64,000 nt of DNA from Laguncularia racemosa (taxonomy: Eukaryota; Streptophyta; Magnoliopsida; Myrtales; Combretaceae): positions 1,612,001-1,676,000 of the forward strand of contig JBBMOL010000133.1 in the NCBI GenBank assembly GCA_037954665.1, in the 5' to 3' direction. The notes below the pieces were generated by a model. The model saw nothing but the letters and a program-made list of their open reading frames with translations, had not been told where the DNA came from and did no database searches. The first letter of the stretch is position 1, and each line of letters begins with the position of its first letter. Positions 47,059 through 58,919 of this stretch are shown here, in pieces. Both the position numbers and the translations under genes were made by a program.

Positions 47059-47745
47059 TGATGCGTAAACCCTAGGTATGTCAAACCTAGAACCCGTCGT
47101 AAGTTATTTGAATTAATACCCTAAGGATTGTCTCAAACAAGTAGCACGTAACTAAACCCCAATCACACCTATTGACTAAAACCTAAGTTATCAATTAAGG
47201 GTTTCCTATAGCAATTCGGTTAAGGAATTCCTAAAGGAGATTTTTTTTGCAAAGAACAAAAGAGGGCTTTTTTGTTTTCCACGAAATGTGTTGTAAAATT
47301 CTATTCAATCATAAGATCCTCTTGTGCCGGCCTCCTTACACGTTTATATAGTGTATACATGTATCAATATGAAAACCTAACTTTCCTATTCTAATTTACT
47401 TCCTTATCCTCATGTGGACCGAGCAAGTAACTAAATATTCCAAATTACAAACAAATAACAAATAACAACAAAACTCGCAAGTCTCCTTCCTTGTTTTGGT
47501 TCAACATTCAACATTTGTGCTTGGACTTCAATTCCTTGTATTCTTCCATGGAAACGTGAATTACATTAATAGGTATTGGTTCTCCTTTCATGTAATTCAA
47601 TTCCTTAGTTTGTAGATCCATGATCAGTCCTTGTAGGGCATCATTCATCCTTTTTACTCTAGCTCGGGTCGTTAGTCCTCCAATTCCTTGCAATGGATCT
47701 TAAGTCCTTGGTTCGGTCTTCTTAAGTGCTAGATGATCCTCATCA
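47059..47745 (-). repeat. 3' LTR of element D
   Basis: 687 bp. The minus strand starts TGATGAGGATCATCTAGC and ends TTTACGCATCA. Confidence 0.94.
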
Positions 47746-47749
47746 TTCC

Positions 47750-50700
47750 CTCCTTCCTCGAAAAGATTTGTCCTCGAATCACCTACATCATAAGGAGTAA
47801 GATCAGAAACATTAAATATAGCACTTATATTACCATAGTGGCTTGGCAAATCTATCTCGTAGGCATTATCGTTTATGTGCTCCACCACTTGGAAAGGTCC
47901 ATCACCCCTTGATGCAATTTAGATTTTCATTGTTCAACAAATCGTTCCTTTCTTAAGTGCACCCAAACTCAATCGCTTAGATGGAACGCGGTTTTGATGC
48001 ATCCCTTGTTGGCCTGGCGAGCATAGTGTTCGTTCTTCTTCACGGTATTAGCTCGGACCTGAGTATGTAAATCCCTAACAAATTCTGCCTTTTTCATGCC
48101 ATCAAGATCAATAAACTCATTAGTAAGTAAAGGCAATATATCTAATGGAGTTAAGGGATTGAAACCATACATAACCTCAAATGGAGAGTAAGATGTAGTA
48201 GAATGTACTATTCTATTATATGCAAACTCTACATGAGGCAAACATGTTTCCCATTGCTTCAAATTTTTATCAAGCACAACACGTAGCAATGTGGAAAGTG
48301 TCTTATTAACTACCTCTGTTTGTCCATCCGTTTGAGGATGTGCTACAGTGGAAAACAGTGAATTTTGTGCCTAGCCTATTTCATAAAGTACGCCAAAAGT
48401 GACTAAAAAATTTCATATCTCTATCACTCACGATAGAGTTAGGTAAATCGTGTAATCGCACAATCTCTCTAAAGAATAGATCAACTATATGTCGTGCATC
48501 ATTAGTTTTAGAACAGGCAATAAAATGAGTCATTTTACTAAACCTATCGACGATAACAAATATGCTATCTTTGCCATTCTGAGACTTAGGTAAACCTAGT
48601 ATGAAATCCATGGAAATGTTAGTCTAAGGTTGACTAGGCACATGTAATGGGAGATACTCCCCATGGGGCATGACTTTGGATTTAACCTTTCTACATGCAA
48701 TGCATTTATCACACATAGTTTGCATATCACGTCTCATCTTAGGCCAATAGAAATGTTCATGCAAAATATCCAAAGTTTTCTTCACACCAAAATGTCCCAT
48801 GACATTGCCGCCATGCATTTCCCTCACCAACAACTCTTGTATGGAACTTTTAGGCACACACAATATATCCTTCTTAAATAAATATCCCTCATGCCTATAG
48901 AAGTCCGCATACCCACTTTCAAAACAAGCAGCCTAAATTTGACTAAAGTCAGCATCATGTTCATATAAATCTTTCATGCGTTAAAACCCAAGCAACTTAG
49001 TATGTAAAGAGGTTAACAGAGAATACCTCCTAGATAGTGCGTCGGCCACTACATTCTCCTTGCCCTGCTTGTATTTGTTGACGTATGGAAAGGTTTCAAT
49101 GAGCTCCAACCATTTGACATGCCTCTTGTTCAACTTTCCCTGTATCTTTAGGTACTTCAAGCTTTCATGATCGGAATAGATGATGAACTCCTTGGGCAAT
49201 AGATAATGCTGCCATGTTTGCAACGTCTTCACCAGGGCATATAACTCCTTATCATACACAAGATAATTCAGAGCAGCATCTTAGAGTTTCTCACTGAAGT
49301 AGGCTATCGGTTTAGAATCCTGCATTAAGAGACCACCAATACCCTTCCTGGAAGCATCACATTCGATCTAAAAAACTTTATCAAAGTTAGGTAATACTAA
49401 CAAAGGAACGTTAGTTAACTTACCTTTTAAGGTCTAGAATGCCTGCTTATGTATTTCTGTCCATCTGAATTTGGCATTCTTTTTCACAAGGTCATTAAGT
49501 GGAGCAACAATGGAGCTAAAGTCTCTCACAAATCGTTTGTAGAAGCTAGCTAGTCCATGGAAGCTCCTGACGTCATTAGCATTCTTTGGTGTTGGCCACT
49601 CTCGAATTGACTTCACCTTCTCCTCATCGACAACGATTCCATCTACACCTATAATAAAACCAAGAAAAACCACAAACTCCATATAAAACGTGCACTTCTT
49701 TAAGTTGGCATACAATTGGTTTTCCCTTAGAATAGTAAACACACTCTGCAGATGTTGTACATGATCATCCAATGTTCTGCTATAAATCAGGATATTATCA
49801 AAATAAATGGTAACAAATTTTCCTAAGAAATGACACAAAACATGATTCATCAATCTCATGAAAGTGCTAGGTGTATTTGTCAACCCAAAAGGCATTACCA
49901 TCCATTCATATAATTCATGTTTTGTTTTAAAAGCAGTTTTCCACTCATCCCTCTCTTTCATACGAATTTGGTAATATCCATTTTTAAGGTCAATTTTAGA
50001 AAATAAATGTGCACGATGCAACTCATCAAGCATATCATCTAATCTAGGAATAGGATGTTTGTACTTAACTGTGATTTTGTTGATCACTTTGCAATCTATG
50101 CACATACACTACATCCTATCCTTCTTAGGGACTAGTATCACTGGAACTAAGCACGGGCTCAAACTTTCTTACACGAATCCTTTCTCCATTAACCCTTCAA
50201 CTTGTCTTTGAATTTCCTTAGCCTCCTTAGGATTGGTTCTATATGCTAGCCGGTTGGGAATGGAAGTGCCCGGCATGAAGTCAATCTGGTGCTCTATCCC
50301 TCGTAGAGGGGGTAGGCCTTATGGTACTTCTTCAAGGAACAAGTCTTTGTATTCTTGCAATAAAGACACAACAACACTAGGTAAAACGGAATTAAGGTCA
50401 ACATTAAAAAAATATAAATCCTTGTACATGAGTATAAGTAATTGTTGCTTGGCTAACACTGCACTCTTAACCTCACTCTTTCTAGCCAGACTTTCTGCTC
50501 TCTGTGTTTGAGTGTCTTTTCCCTCTATACTCACTAGTGTTTGCTTCTCACTCTTTTTCTTTTTCTTGTCACTCTTCTCTTGTGCACTCAAGTGTTTTTC
50601 TCTAAACTCCTTTGCAATCTACACTTGATCCCCACAAGCTTCCCATGGTTTTTGTAGTGTGAGAACCACTTTCCTTTTATTTAGTACAAAGGAATATTGG

Positions 50701-52217
50701 TTCTTGTGCCCATCATATGTAATCCTCCCATTGAATTGCTAGGGCGCCTTAACAATATGTAGCTAGCCTACATAAGTACCACATCACACATGGCCTCATC
50801 TTTGTAGCTCCCTATAGAAAAGGCTATAAAAACCTGCTTGGTCACCTTTACCTCCCCGCATTCATTTAACCATTGTAATCGATATGGTCTCGGATGTTTC
50901 ACAGCTTTCAATTGCATCTTATCTACCAACAAGGTGCTAGCAACATTATGTAGCTGCCACTATTGATTATCAAGCTACACACTTTACTTTACACATGACA
51001 CCGTTTATGAAATATGTGCTCACGCTGGATCTCCTCATCATCCTCTTGGGGTTGTACACTAAGTACTCTCCTCGTGACATACAACTCACCACTTATGGGT
51101 CCCTCTAAATCAATGTCATCATATTCCTATGATGGTGATCCTCTTCCTCTTTTGAACTTACGTTCTTTACATCCCCATTATCACATATGATCATAGCTCT
51201 TTGATTTGGACATTGGGATGCAATGTGCCTAAATCCCTAACACCTAAGACACTTGATATCTCTAGTTCTGGAAGGGGGGTTAGTGTCAATTTTACCCTTA
51301 GATGCAGCAATTGGATTCTTAACCTTCACGTCCTCCTTAGGCTTGGAATTCGTGGAGTTCCTTTTCCAATTAGACTTTCAAGGAGATTTGGAAGTCGACC
51401 TAGTCCTCTGGTCACTCCTATATTTTAATTATCGCTCCACCTTTATTTCTCTATGTAACAGTTCTTCCGTATCCAAGTAGTGGTGTAAATCTATTACATT
51501 AGCAATTTCCCGATTCAGACCATTAATAAATCTAGCCATAATGGCCTCATTATCCTCCTCCACTTTAGCCCTAATCATGGCTATCTCTAACTCCTTATAG
51601 TAGTCCTCTAGACTTTTGGTTCCCTGTGTCAATTCTTAGACTTTCCTAAGTAAGTGACTAGAAATAAACCGTTTTTGCATTATGGTCTTCATCTTTTCTC
51701 AAGTACTAATAGGTCGCTCTCCATACCTACGCCTATTATGCACAAGCTGATCTCACCATACACTGGCATAATTTGTGAATTCTACTGCAACCAATTTTAT
51801 CTTCTTCTCTTCGACATAGTTATGGCATTCAAACACATGATCTATTTTCCTCTCCCACTCTAAGTACAACTCCCAATCATTCTTTCCCTGAAACGTTGGG
51901 ATTTTCATCTTAATGCTACCCAGGTTACTATGACGCCTCTAGGTGTTCCCTCTCTCTCTCACGTTGTGATATTCACTAGAGTCAAAATCCTCACCTTGTT
52001 CTATCCTAACTCCTCCTCTAATCGGTTTACCTACTCCTTGCCTAACAGTGGTACTGCTAGATGGTTCCCTACTCCTCTCCATCTTATCCATTCTTTCATG
52101 GATCTGTTCAAGCTCACCAGTCAGAATCCTTTTCATCTCCCCCATCAACTCCTCAAACATTACCCTATTTTCACCTCCATTCGTATTCTGTCCTAACATA
52201 TTTTTAAAGTTTTTCAA
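47750..52217 (-). pseudogene. Gag-pol polyprotein of element D, decayed
   Basis: Gag begins near 52217 (MKNFKNMLGQNTNGGENRV) with a GLNREIANVIDLHHYLDTEE block near 51530. The zinc knuckle near 51255-51210 reads CLRC.GFRHIASQC with a stop inside. Reverse transcriptase is open for 223 codons (50105-49434), with SKIDLKNGYYQIRM and a catalytic box YFDNILIYS, so YxDD has become YFDN. RNase H covers about 49380-49000. Integrase has the HHCC region (HFGVKKTLDILHEHFYWP...CDKCIACRKV, 48830-48690) and a core with FVIVDRFSKMTHFI and IVSDRDMKFFSHFW (48611-48381). The C-terminus resembles that of element C. Stops lie between blocks. Confidence 0.9.
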
Positions 52218-52711
52218 TAAAGTAAGATCACAAGAAAAATATGTTCCTTACACTCACTCGTGTATTGCTCTCAATTAATGATATGCTCACAATTTCACTC
52301 GTGTATGTCCCTCAAAATTATGTCCTCACAACCTGCTTTTACAATCTTTTGCTAGGAACTCGGATTGGAAATTTCTCAACATAATTTACTAAGTCACACC
52401 TAATTAACTCCTTCGGTTTTCTTATCACGGTGACACTTGGAAATTAGAAGCTATCTTCAATAGCTATGACACACAATATGAACTCGGAAACAAGACAATC
52501 GATTCCTTTGCATGCAATTCAAAAGGATAATAGTTTGCATCGAAAACAATTAGTGATTATGGAATGTATTTTTCAGATGCACAATTTAGAAAGCACAAGA
52601 TATAAATTGCAGTTGGAATTGGAAAGTGTATTTGGCAATTGAATTGTAACTTGCCAAAAGTAAAATTTCTTTTGGAGATTTCGATTCTTAGATTTCTTCA
52701 CAACTGAATTG

Positions 52712-52738
52712 ATATATATATATATATATATATATATT
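52712..52738. repeat. (TA)n microsatellite in the leader of element D
   Basis: About 13 TA units between the primer-binding site and gag. Confidence 0.95.
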
Positions 52739-52946
52739 GCACGTATGCTTTCAAGATGAACTAGGAATTGAGACACAATTGAATTTCAATGGCTAAACTA
52801 AACTTATATGTTGTCGGTCTCCAATGGTTTTTGTAACTGAAATAAGATTTTTTTTTTATACGAATTTTAGATATGAATAAGAGTATGGAAATTGAATAAC
52901 AAATAAATAACAAAAGGATAGAGATTACTTGATTTAAGAAGCCAAA

Positions 52947-52958
52947 GCTCTGATACCA
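52947..52958 (-). other. Primer-binding site of element D
   Basis: Minus strand TGGTATCAGAGC, an exact initiator-tRNA-Met primer site, two bases from the 5' LTR. Confidence 0.88.
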
Positions 52959-52960
52959 AA

Positions 52961-53647
52961 TGATGCGTGAACCCTAGGTATGTCAAACCTAGAACCCGTC
53001 GTACGCTATTTGAATCAATACCTCGAGGATCATCTCGAACAAGTAACATGTAACTAGACCTCAATCACACCTGTTGACTAAAACCTAAGTTATCAATTAA
53101 GGGTTTCTTATAGCAATTCGGTTAAGGAATTCCTAAAGGAGAGTTCTTTTGCAAAGAATAAAAGAGGGCTTTTTCGTGTTCTACGAAATGTGTTGTGAAT
53201 TTCTATTCAATCATAAGATCCTCTTGTGCTGGCCTCCTTATACGTTTATATAGTGTATATATGTATCAATATGAAAACCTAAATTTCCTATTCTAATTTA
53301 CTTCCTTATCCTCACGTGGATCGAGTAAGTAATTAAATATTCTAAACTACAAACCAAAAACAAATAACAACAAAACCTGCAAGTCTCTTTCCTTGTTTCG
53401 GTTCAACATTCAACGTTTGTGCTAAGACTTCAATTCTTTGTATTCTTCCATGGAAACGTGAATTACATTAATAGGTATTGGTTCTCCTTTCATGTAATTT
53501 GATTCCTTAGTTTGTAGGTCCATGACCAGTTCTTGTAAGGCATCATTCATCCTCTTTGCTCTAGCTCAAGTCATTGGTCTTCCAATTCCTTGCAATGGAT
53601 CTTGAGTCCTTGGTTCGGTCTTCTTAAGTGCTAGATGATCCTCATCA
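52961..53647 (-). repeat. 5' LTR of element D
   Basis: 687 bp, the same length as the partner LTR. The minus strand begins TGATGAGGATCATCTAGC at 53647. Confidence 0.94.
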
Positions 53648-54418
53648 GTTTAGGTTTAGAATTTTTCTTAAAAAAAATTAAAATGGTAATAAATGTAAAC
53701 TTAACCTATTTTCACAATTAAGATTAATTAACCTATTAAAGTTTAATGAAAAACAAAACTGTTTTAGTTTGATCTTGATTAGCTGGTATATAGGCACCTA
53801 TTGGACAACCACATAAAATTACAAAAAATAATAATAATAATAATAAATTTACCATATAAAAAATTATAATTTTTTTTATCATTTGAAAATTTTTTTCCTT
53901 TTTTTTAGTTCAATTTTAATTAAAGCAGAAATGTAAAAGTTTTATTTTCTTTTATTTCATTTCTAAATAAAGAATAGAAAATTCGTAATTAAAAAAAATG
54001 TTTAAAGATTTTCCAGGCTTTTTTGATTTATTTCATGCTTCATCTAAATGAAAAAAATGTTATGTCTTGCACATGTGATGGTGAAGGAAACTTATAAGCT
54101 TTTAATTTATTTTCTTGAAAAAATAATAAGTGGTAACCATTTAGGTTTTAATGAGATAGCTCTCAAGTCTAGATTTTCTTATTAATATTTTTTCCAAAAC
54201 TTTTTTAGAAAAATTTATAGACTAGTAGCTAGTTAAGGTTAATCTACCTCATTAACCTTAACTTATCTTACTTTCTAACTTAAGTTAGTAGCAACTCTAA
54301 TTTTTATTAAATAATTAAAAATATAGTTTTTTCTTAATTTTACTGTTGAGTAAATTATATTAAGTAGGTTAGACTTAATATGGGTTAATTAAGGAAAAAT
54401 CCAAAATTAGGCTCGACA
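53648..54418 (+). repeat. 3' LTR of element F, second segment
   Basis: Begins with the second GTTTA target copy and continues the LTR exactly where 47058 stopped. It ends GGCTCGACA at 54418 and is followed by AAATG. Confidence 0.9.
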
Positions 54419-54900
54419 AAATGTTTTCCTCTTCAATGGGAGGATTAGTTAGAGGAGCTACATGTGATGGAGTTGCATGGATAGTGACTTGCTGCACAGT
54501 AGTGTTGGTGTTTGGTGGAGCCACACCTCGTTGTGCGGTAGTAGGGGTAGCTAACCCTATGACAAGCAAGGCAAGCATGGTCATGAGTTGATTCAAAGTC
54601 TTATGTCCTCTTACATTGCTTGCATTGTTTGTGCAGGATCTATTAGAGTCTCAAGTTGTGAATTGCCTTGGTTGGTATTTTGCGATAGTTGAGGTGGGTT
54701 CTGCTCTATTAGATTCAAAGCCTTATGTTCTCTTGCATAGCCTACATTATTTGTGTACAATCTATTAGAGTCTCAGGTTGTGAATTACCCTGACTAGTAT
54801 TTTGCGATAGTTGAGGTGGGTTCTCCTCTATTAGTTTAGTATTAGAATCTTGTTCTTGAAAATTATTATTAGATGGTCCTCTCTTCCTAGAAGGTGCCAT
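54419..54900 (-). pseudogene. N-terminal gag of element E
   Basis: ATG at 54900 begins MAPSRKRGPSNNNFQEQDSN, a basic then Asn/Gln-rich start. A 122-bp direct duplication (54591-54834) disrupts the frame. A second open piece ends in an ATPTTAQRGVAPPNTNT stretch. Element F interrupts the gene at 54418. The rest of gag is at 30853 and below. Confidence 0.6.
54591..54834. repeat. 122-bp tandem duplication in the gag start of element E
   Basis: 54591-54712 is repeated at 54713-54834 with about ten differences, for example in the shared TATTTTGCGATAGTTGAGGT phrase. The unit length is not a multiple of three, so it shifts the frame. Confidence 0.92.
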
Positions 54901-54922
54901 TACTCTTCTATCTATTAGCTTT

Positions 54923-54941
54923 GTCTCTAGCAGAGTTGCCA
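54923..54941 (-). other. Primer-binding site of element E
   Basis: Minus strand TGGCAACTCTGCTAGAGAC, a few bases from the LTR end (CTACA at 54945). Similar to the site in F. Confidence 0.65.
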
Positions 54942-54944
54942 AAA

Positions 54945-55030
54945 TGTAGATGAGGGGTTCTAGTATGAGTAGTCATGTGAGTATCACGCAGATATCGCAC
55001 TGCATGTGACTTCAAATAAATGATGTAGAG
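54945..55030 (-). repeat. 5' LTR of element E, 3' end segment
   Basis: On the plus strand it begins TGTAGATGAGG. It is broken at 55030 by the hAT element and continues at 61758-62357. ATGTAGAG (55023-55030) is one copy of the hAT target duplication. Confidence 0.75.
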
Positions 55031-55045
55031 TAGGAATGTTAACGA
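55031..55045 (+). repeat. Left terminal inverted repeat of the hAT
   Basis: TAGGAATGTTAACGA, an imperfect inverse of 61757-61741. Confidence 0.75.
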
Positions 55046-55859
55046 GCCGGGTTTGGGATCGGTTAATTGAAACACATACCCAACTTGATAAGGAAGGAAA
55101 GTAACAAAACTCGACCTGACCTGATATGGGATTTTTACAGTAAACTCGAACCTGCCTCACCTAGAAAAACCAATACCCAAACTTGACCCAACCTAACTCG
55201 AAAATAAATTAAATCTTTTTTTTAATTACTTTTACTTATTTTCATATGTCATTTCTTCAATTTATTATTAATCTACGTGTGATAGAAAGATTAAGAGATG
55301 AACGTAATATACATTATATTAATTTATGTGAAATCATAAAAGACTAAATAAAAAAGAACATAAAACAAAACTAATTTACACCATATATTGAACGTAAAAA
55401 TGAAGAGAGGAACAAAAATATGGATGCAATGGCAACACCAAACAACAAGTCCAGCAATCTATAGATGAAATTTTTTCAAGTCTTACAATTCTTTAATTGT
55501 TGAGAATATTCACAAAATCCCATGACTAAATTTAGCACAATTCTCTAAAAAGCTCCACCTATGTCTTGCAATGAAATGTAATATAAGCATGTAACATATA
55601 TTAACAATTGAAATTTTTCTTAAAAAAAAAAACTCCGTAATGACATATTTTTACTTACTCACTCTTAAATCTACATAGTTCTGGAATTCACCCCCAATCC
55701 TCTTCATCAATATTCTCTATATTTACGAAGAGAAAAAAAAATATGTTGAATAAATCAAATAATAGACAATAAAAACTTTATTAATAACTAAATAAATGCA
55801 AATATTATGTAATATAAACTCTTGCCTCTTGTTTCATATGATAACCAAATTTGAGTACA

Positions 55860-57312
55860 CATCAATGCCTCAATTGTATCTAGATTGAGTCGACTTTTGT
55901 GTGAGCTAATTACTTGTCTGCTAGTGCTAAAAGTAGATTTAGAAGCAACTGTAGATACATGAACAACTAATATATCCCTAGCTATTTCTTACAATGTAAG
56001 ATACTTGATTCCATTTGATTTCCACCAATTAAGGATATCAAAATTATCTATCCAAGGCAACACAAGCTCTTCTAAGTAATGCTCTAACTTTGACTTTACC
56101 TGGCCATTAGTATTGATGGTGCGCAGGTATTACACTAACCTTAATTTTCTTGTAACATTAGTACAAACACTATCATTGCTTGCTGGAGAACTGAAAGAAC
56201 TATTACCATTGCTTGTGCGAGTGCTCTTACTATGATGACATTTGGCATTATACTGATATTCTTGAAGTAATTCAAAACAAGTGTTTCTAATATTTTGTAT
56301 CTCCATTGAAGCATTCACCCCATAAACATTAACAAACATAAAGTCCACAACCTTCATTTTAAAGTAGGGATCTAAAATAGTACAATCGACCATAATAATA
56401 TACACATCACCCCAATATTTTTGAAACTTCTCAAGCATTTTCTAGGCCATAGTATTAATAATGACACCGACAGAGTCCTTCCATTCAATCAAAACTTCCC
56501 TAATTTCATACACCTTTCCAAAATAATAATTTGCTATTGGATATTGAGTACAAAAAAAAAAAAAAAGATTAGTTACCTCATAAAATATTGCTAACTTGTT
56601 GCAAATTTCTTCTACTAGCTCCCATTCATCATCTATTGGAAGAAATTTGTAGTGTCTATCCATATGCTGAACTTTGTAGAAAACTTCTTTATATCCAATT
56701 GCTGTGACAAGCATATCATATGTTGAGTTCCATCTGGTTTTGCAATCTGAAGAAAGCTTTCGATGATACAAAATATCAGTTGCTTGCATCCTCTCCAAAC
56801 TTCTACACTTATGATGGTGTTGCAGACAAAAATGCGACACTTTCACAAATCTTCTGAATTGCTTTTTTCTATTACACTCACACCTTCTTTTACAATCAAG
56901 TTTAAGATATGTGCATAACAACGTATATGAATTACCTTCCCATGAAGAATTGGATCATCTCTTCGCGGCTTCAACAATAAAGTTGTCATCATCGCATCAT
57001 TCATGGATCAATTATCTATAGTAACTGTAGATAATTTTCCATCTAAACTCCACGACATTAGTGACTTAAAGAGATAATCAGCAAATACTTCATTTATATG
57101 TGGAGTTGGAACATATACAAAACTGCATAAATATGTAAATAAGGTTAATAGGAATATGTAAATGTACTTTTTCAATAGATAAAATAAGAAAGACATGATA
57201 ACAAAGAAGCTTACTTTAACAGTTAACTTTGAAGCTTCCAACTGTTGTCAATGAAGTGTACATTCATGGTCATGTATCTCCTTTTCTGATTAGATGTCTA
57301 CATGTTTGTTGT
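55860..57312 (-). pseudogene. hAT transposase, C-terminal part (RNase H-like core and dimerisation domain)
   Basis: This continues the transposase after the solo LTR. It first gives a TSNQKRRYMTMNVHFIDNSW segment, then a 92-nt intron (57214-57123, GTAAGC...GCAG). Next come VPTPHINEVFADYLF and KLSTVTIDN with a probable catalytic Asp. After a frameshift, SSDCKTRWNSTYDML carries the RW motif of hAT transposases (about 56740). DPYFKMKVVDFMF lies near 56370. The hATC dimerisation domain (FDILNWWKSNGIKYLTL, IARDILVVHVSTVASKSTFS) lies near 56040-55920 with one internal stop. Stops and frameshifts make it inactive. Confidence 0.88.
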
Positions 57313-58604
57313 TATAGTGTCAAGTCTAATTTTTTATTTTTTCATTTTCATTCCTAATTCGATTTATACTAGACCCTATGCTCATATAATATAAGTCCTC
57401 GACTTGAACTAGGAATTTCGTCTTATTTTGGAGTCGCTACCCAACTGAAGTTAGGAAATATTATTGAATTAGGACTAATTGAGCAGATTAACCTTAATTT
57501 AGACAACTAGTCAACAAGATTTCCTCTTTTCATTTTTGTGAAAGAGGAAAGGGAAAACCAAAATTTTTGGACTCAAGGGCTAACCTATTAAAACCTTAAA
57601 GTTACCACCTTATTCTTCTGAAATCTAAACCCTATCTTAATGTCTTTCATTGTTATTTATTTTGTTTTTATTTTTGTTATTTTTTGTTGTGTTTTTTCTT
57701 ATTGATTAAAAAAAACTTATTCTTAATATGGAAAATGATTTTTTATTCTTTTTAGAGTTGTCCCAAATGAGTGCCTACGTACCCGCTATTCAGGATCAAA
57801 TAAGTTGTAGCTTGCTTTTTATAAAAAGCTTTAGTGGGTTAGTTAATTTTAATTATGAAAATACCTCTGGTTTACGTTTTTATTATTTTTAGCATTTTTT
57901 TGGAAAAAAATCTAAGCTTAAGCTTTATTATTATTATTTTTTGAAAAAAGATTAATTTAAGGAAAAACCAATTTTGGATTTATTTAAGAAAAGGATTTTT
58001 TCTAAGTGATAAAAATTATTTTTATCCATATCATTAACCTACCTTAATTATTATTATTTTTAATTTTTAATTTTTTAATTTTTTTAACATTTTTATTTTA
58101 TAATTTTTTATTATTTTATCTACTCTAAACTAAACATGAAAAAAAAAATCTAAATTCTATCTTTTTTCCTAATATTATTTTTTATTTTTATTATTGTTAT
58201 TATTTTTATTTTCGAATTGTAAACAAACAAATAAAAAAACAAAAAAATAAATAATAAAAAACAAAAAAATCCGACTTACCTGGATTTGGGTATGGTGCGC
58301 GGGTCGGGTCAAATTGGGTTGGGTTGGATTGGATCGGGTCGGGTCGGCGGGTTAGGTCGCAGTGGCTAGAAATCCTTGTCGGCATTCTGGTGGTCCTTTT
58401 CATCGAATGAGGGGTGTTTCTGAAGCTTCTGAGGATGAGGAACCTAAGGTCGGTGGTGGTTGCGGTCGAAAACCTTCCCAAGTGGCGTTTCGAGGCGATG
58501 GTGATCAACAGTCGTGCTAGGGAACTTCGACGAAGCTTCAATCTCTCTTATTTTCTCTCTTTTCTCACTTTTGATCCATCCTCTAGCTTCCTGCCCTCAA
58601 TCTC

Positions 58605-58612
58605 TATTTATA
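58605..58612 (-). promoter_or_regulatory. TATA box of the solo LTR
   Basis: Minus strand TATAAATA in CCTATAAATAGAGATTG, about 308 bp downstream of the tRNA-like module. F has nearly the same distance (about 300 bp). Confidence 0.55.
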
Positions 58613-58919
58613 GGCGTCGAAAACCAAGTGGGATAAGCTCGGATTTCCTCTGATCAGCACGAATCGAATTTTTTTGTTGAAACCCATCTCCGATTCGTGT
58701 AAATCCTTCAATTTATTGCGATTTGATTCCAATGGGATGATGTTTATCTTATTTTAGTTAAAGATTTGGTGGATTTTGTGTAAAAATCGCATCAAAATGG
58801 TTGAAATTCGAATTTTTCCTCGCCGGCAACGATCTTAGATGGAGGTTGAAGACGATCATGTGCCCGACGCGTGCACTCCCTTCGTCTAATCACAAGTTGG
58901 CATGTGTCTTGGGGAAGAT

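Larger units (their letters stand above)
47059..53647 (-). mobile_element. Ty3/gypsy retrotransposon D, complete structure, inserted in the 3' LTR of F
   Basis: Two LTRs of exactly 687 bp (47059-47745, 52961-53647), a perfect GTTTA target duplication (47054-47058 and 53648-53652), a perfect primer-binding site and a polypurine tract (minus strand of 47746-47760, GAGGAAGGAGGGAA). LTRs appear over 90% identical by eye. The interior encodes decayed gag-pol on the minus strand. Related to element C. Confidence 0.95.
30854..54418 (+). mobile_element. Ogre-like Ty3/gypsy element F (ORF1 only), host of nested elements C and D
   Basis: The LTRs are at 30854-33362 and 45275-54418, the latter split by element D. 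Flanks GAATG (30849-30853) and AAATG (54419-54423) are a 5-bp target duplication with one mismatch. The primer-binding site is at 33366-33385, ORF1 at 33969-42254 (split by element C), and a tandem array lies before the 3' LTR. Without the nested elements F is about 10.4 kb. LTRs of about 2.5 kb, a reading frame upstream of where gag should be, and 3' tandem repeats fit Ogre/Tat elements. Gag, protease, reverse transcriptase and integrase are not visible, so it could only move with help. Confidence 0.85.
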
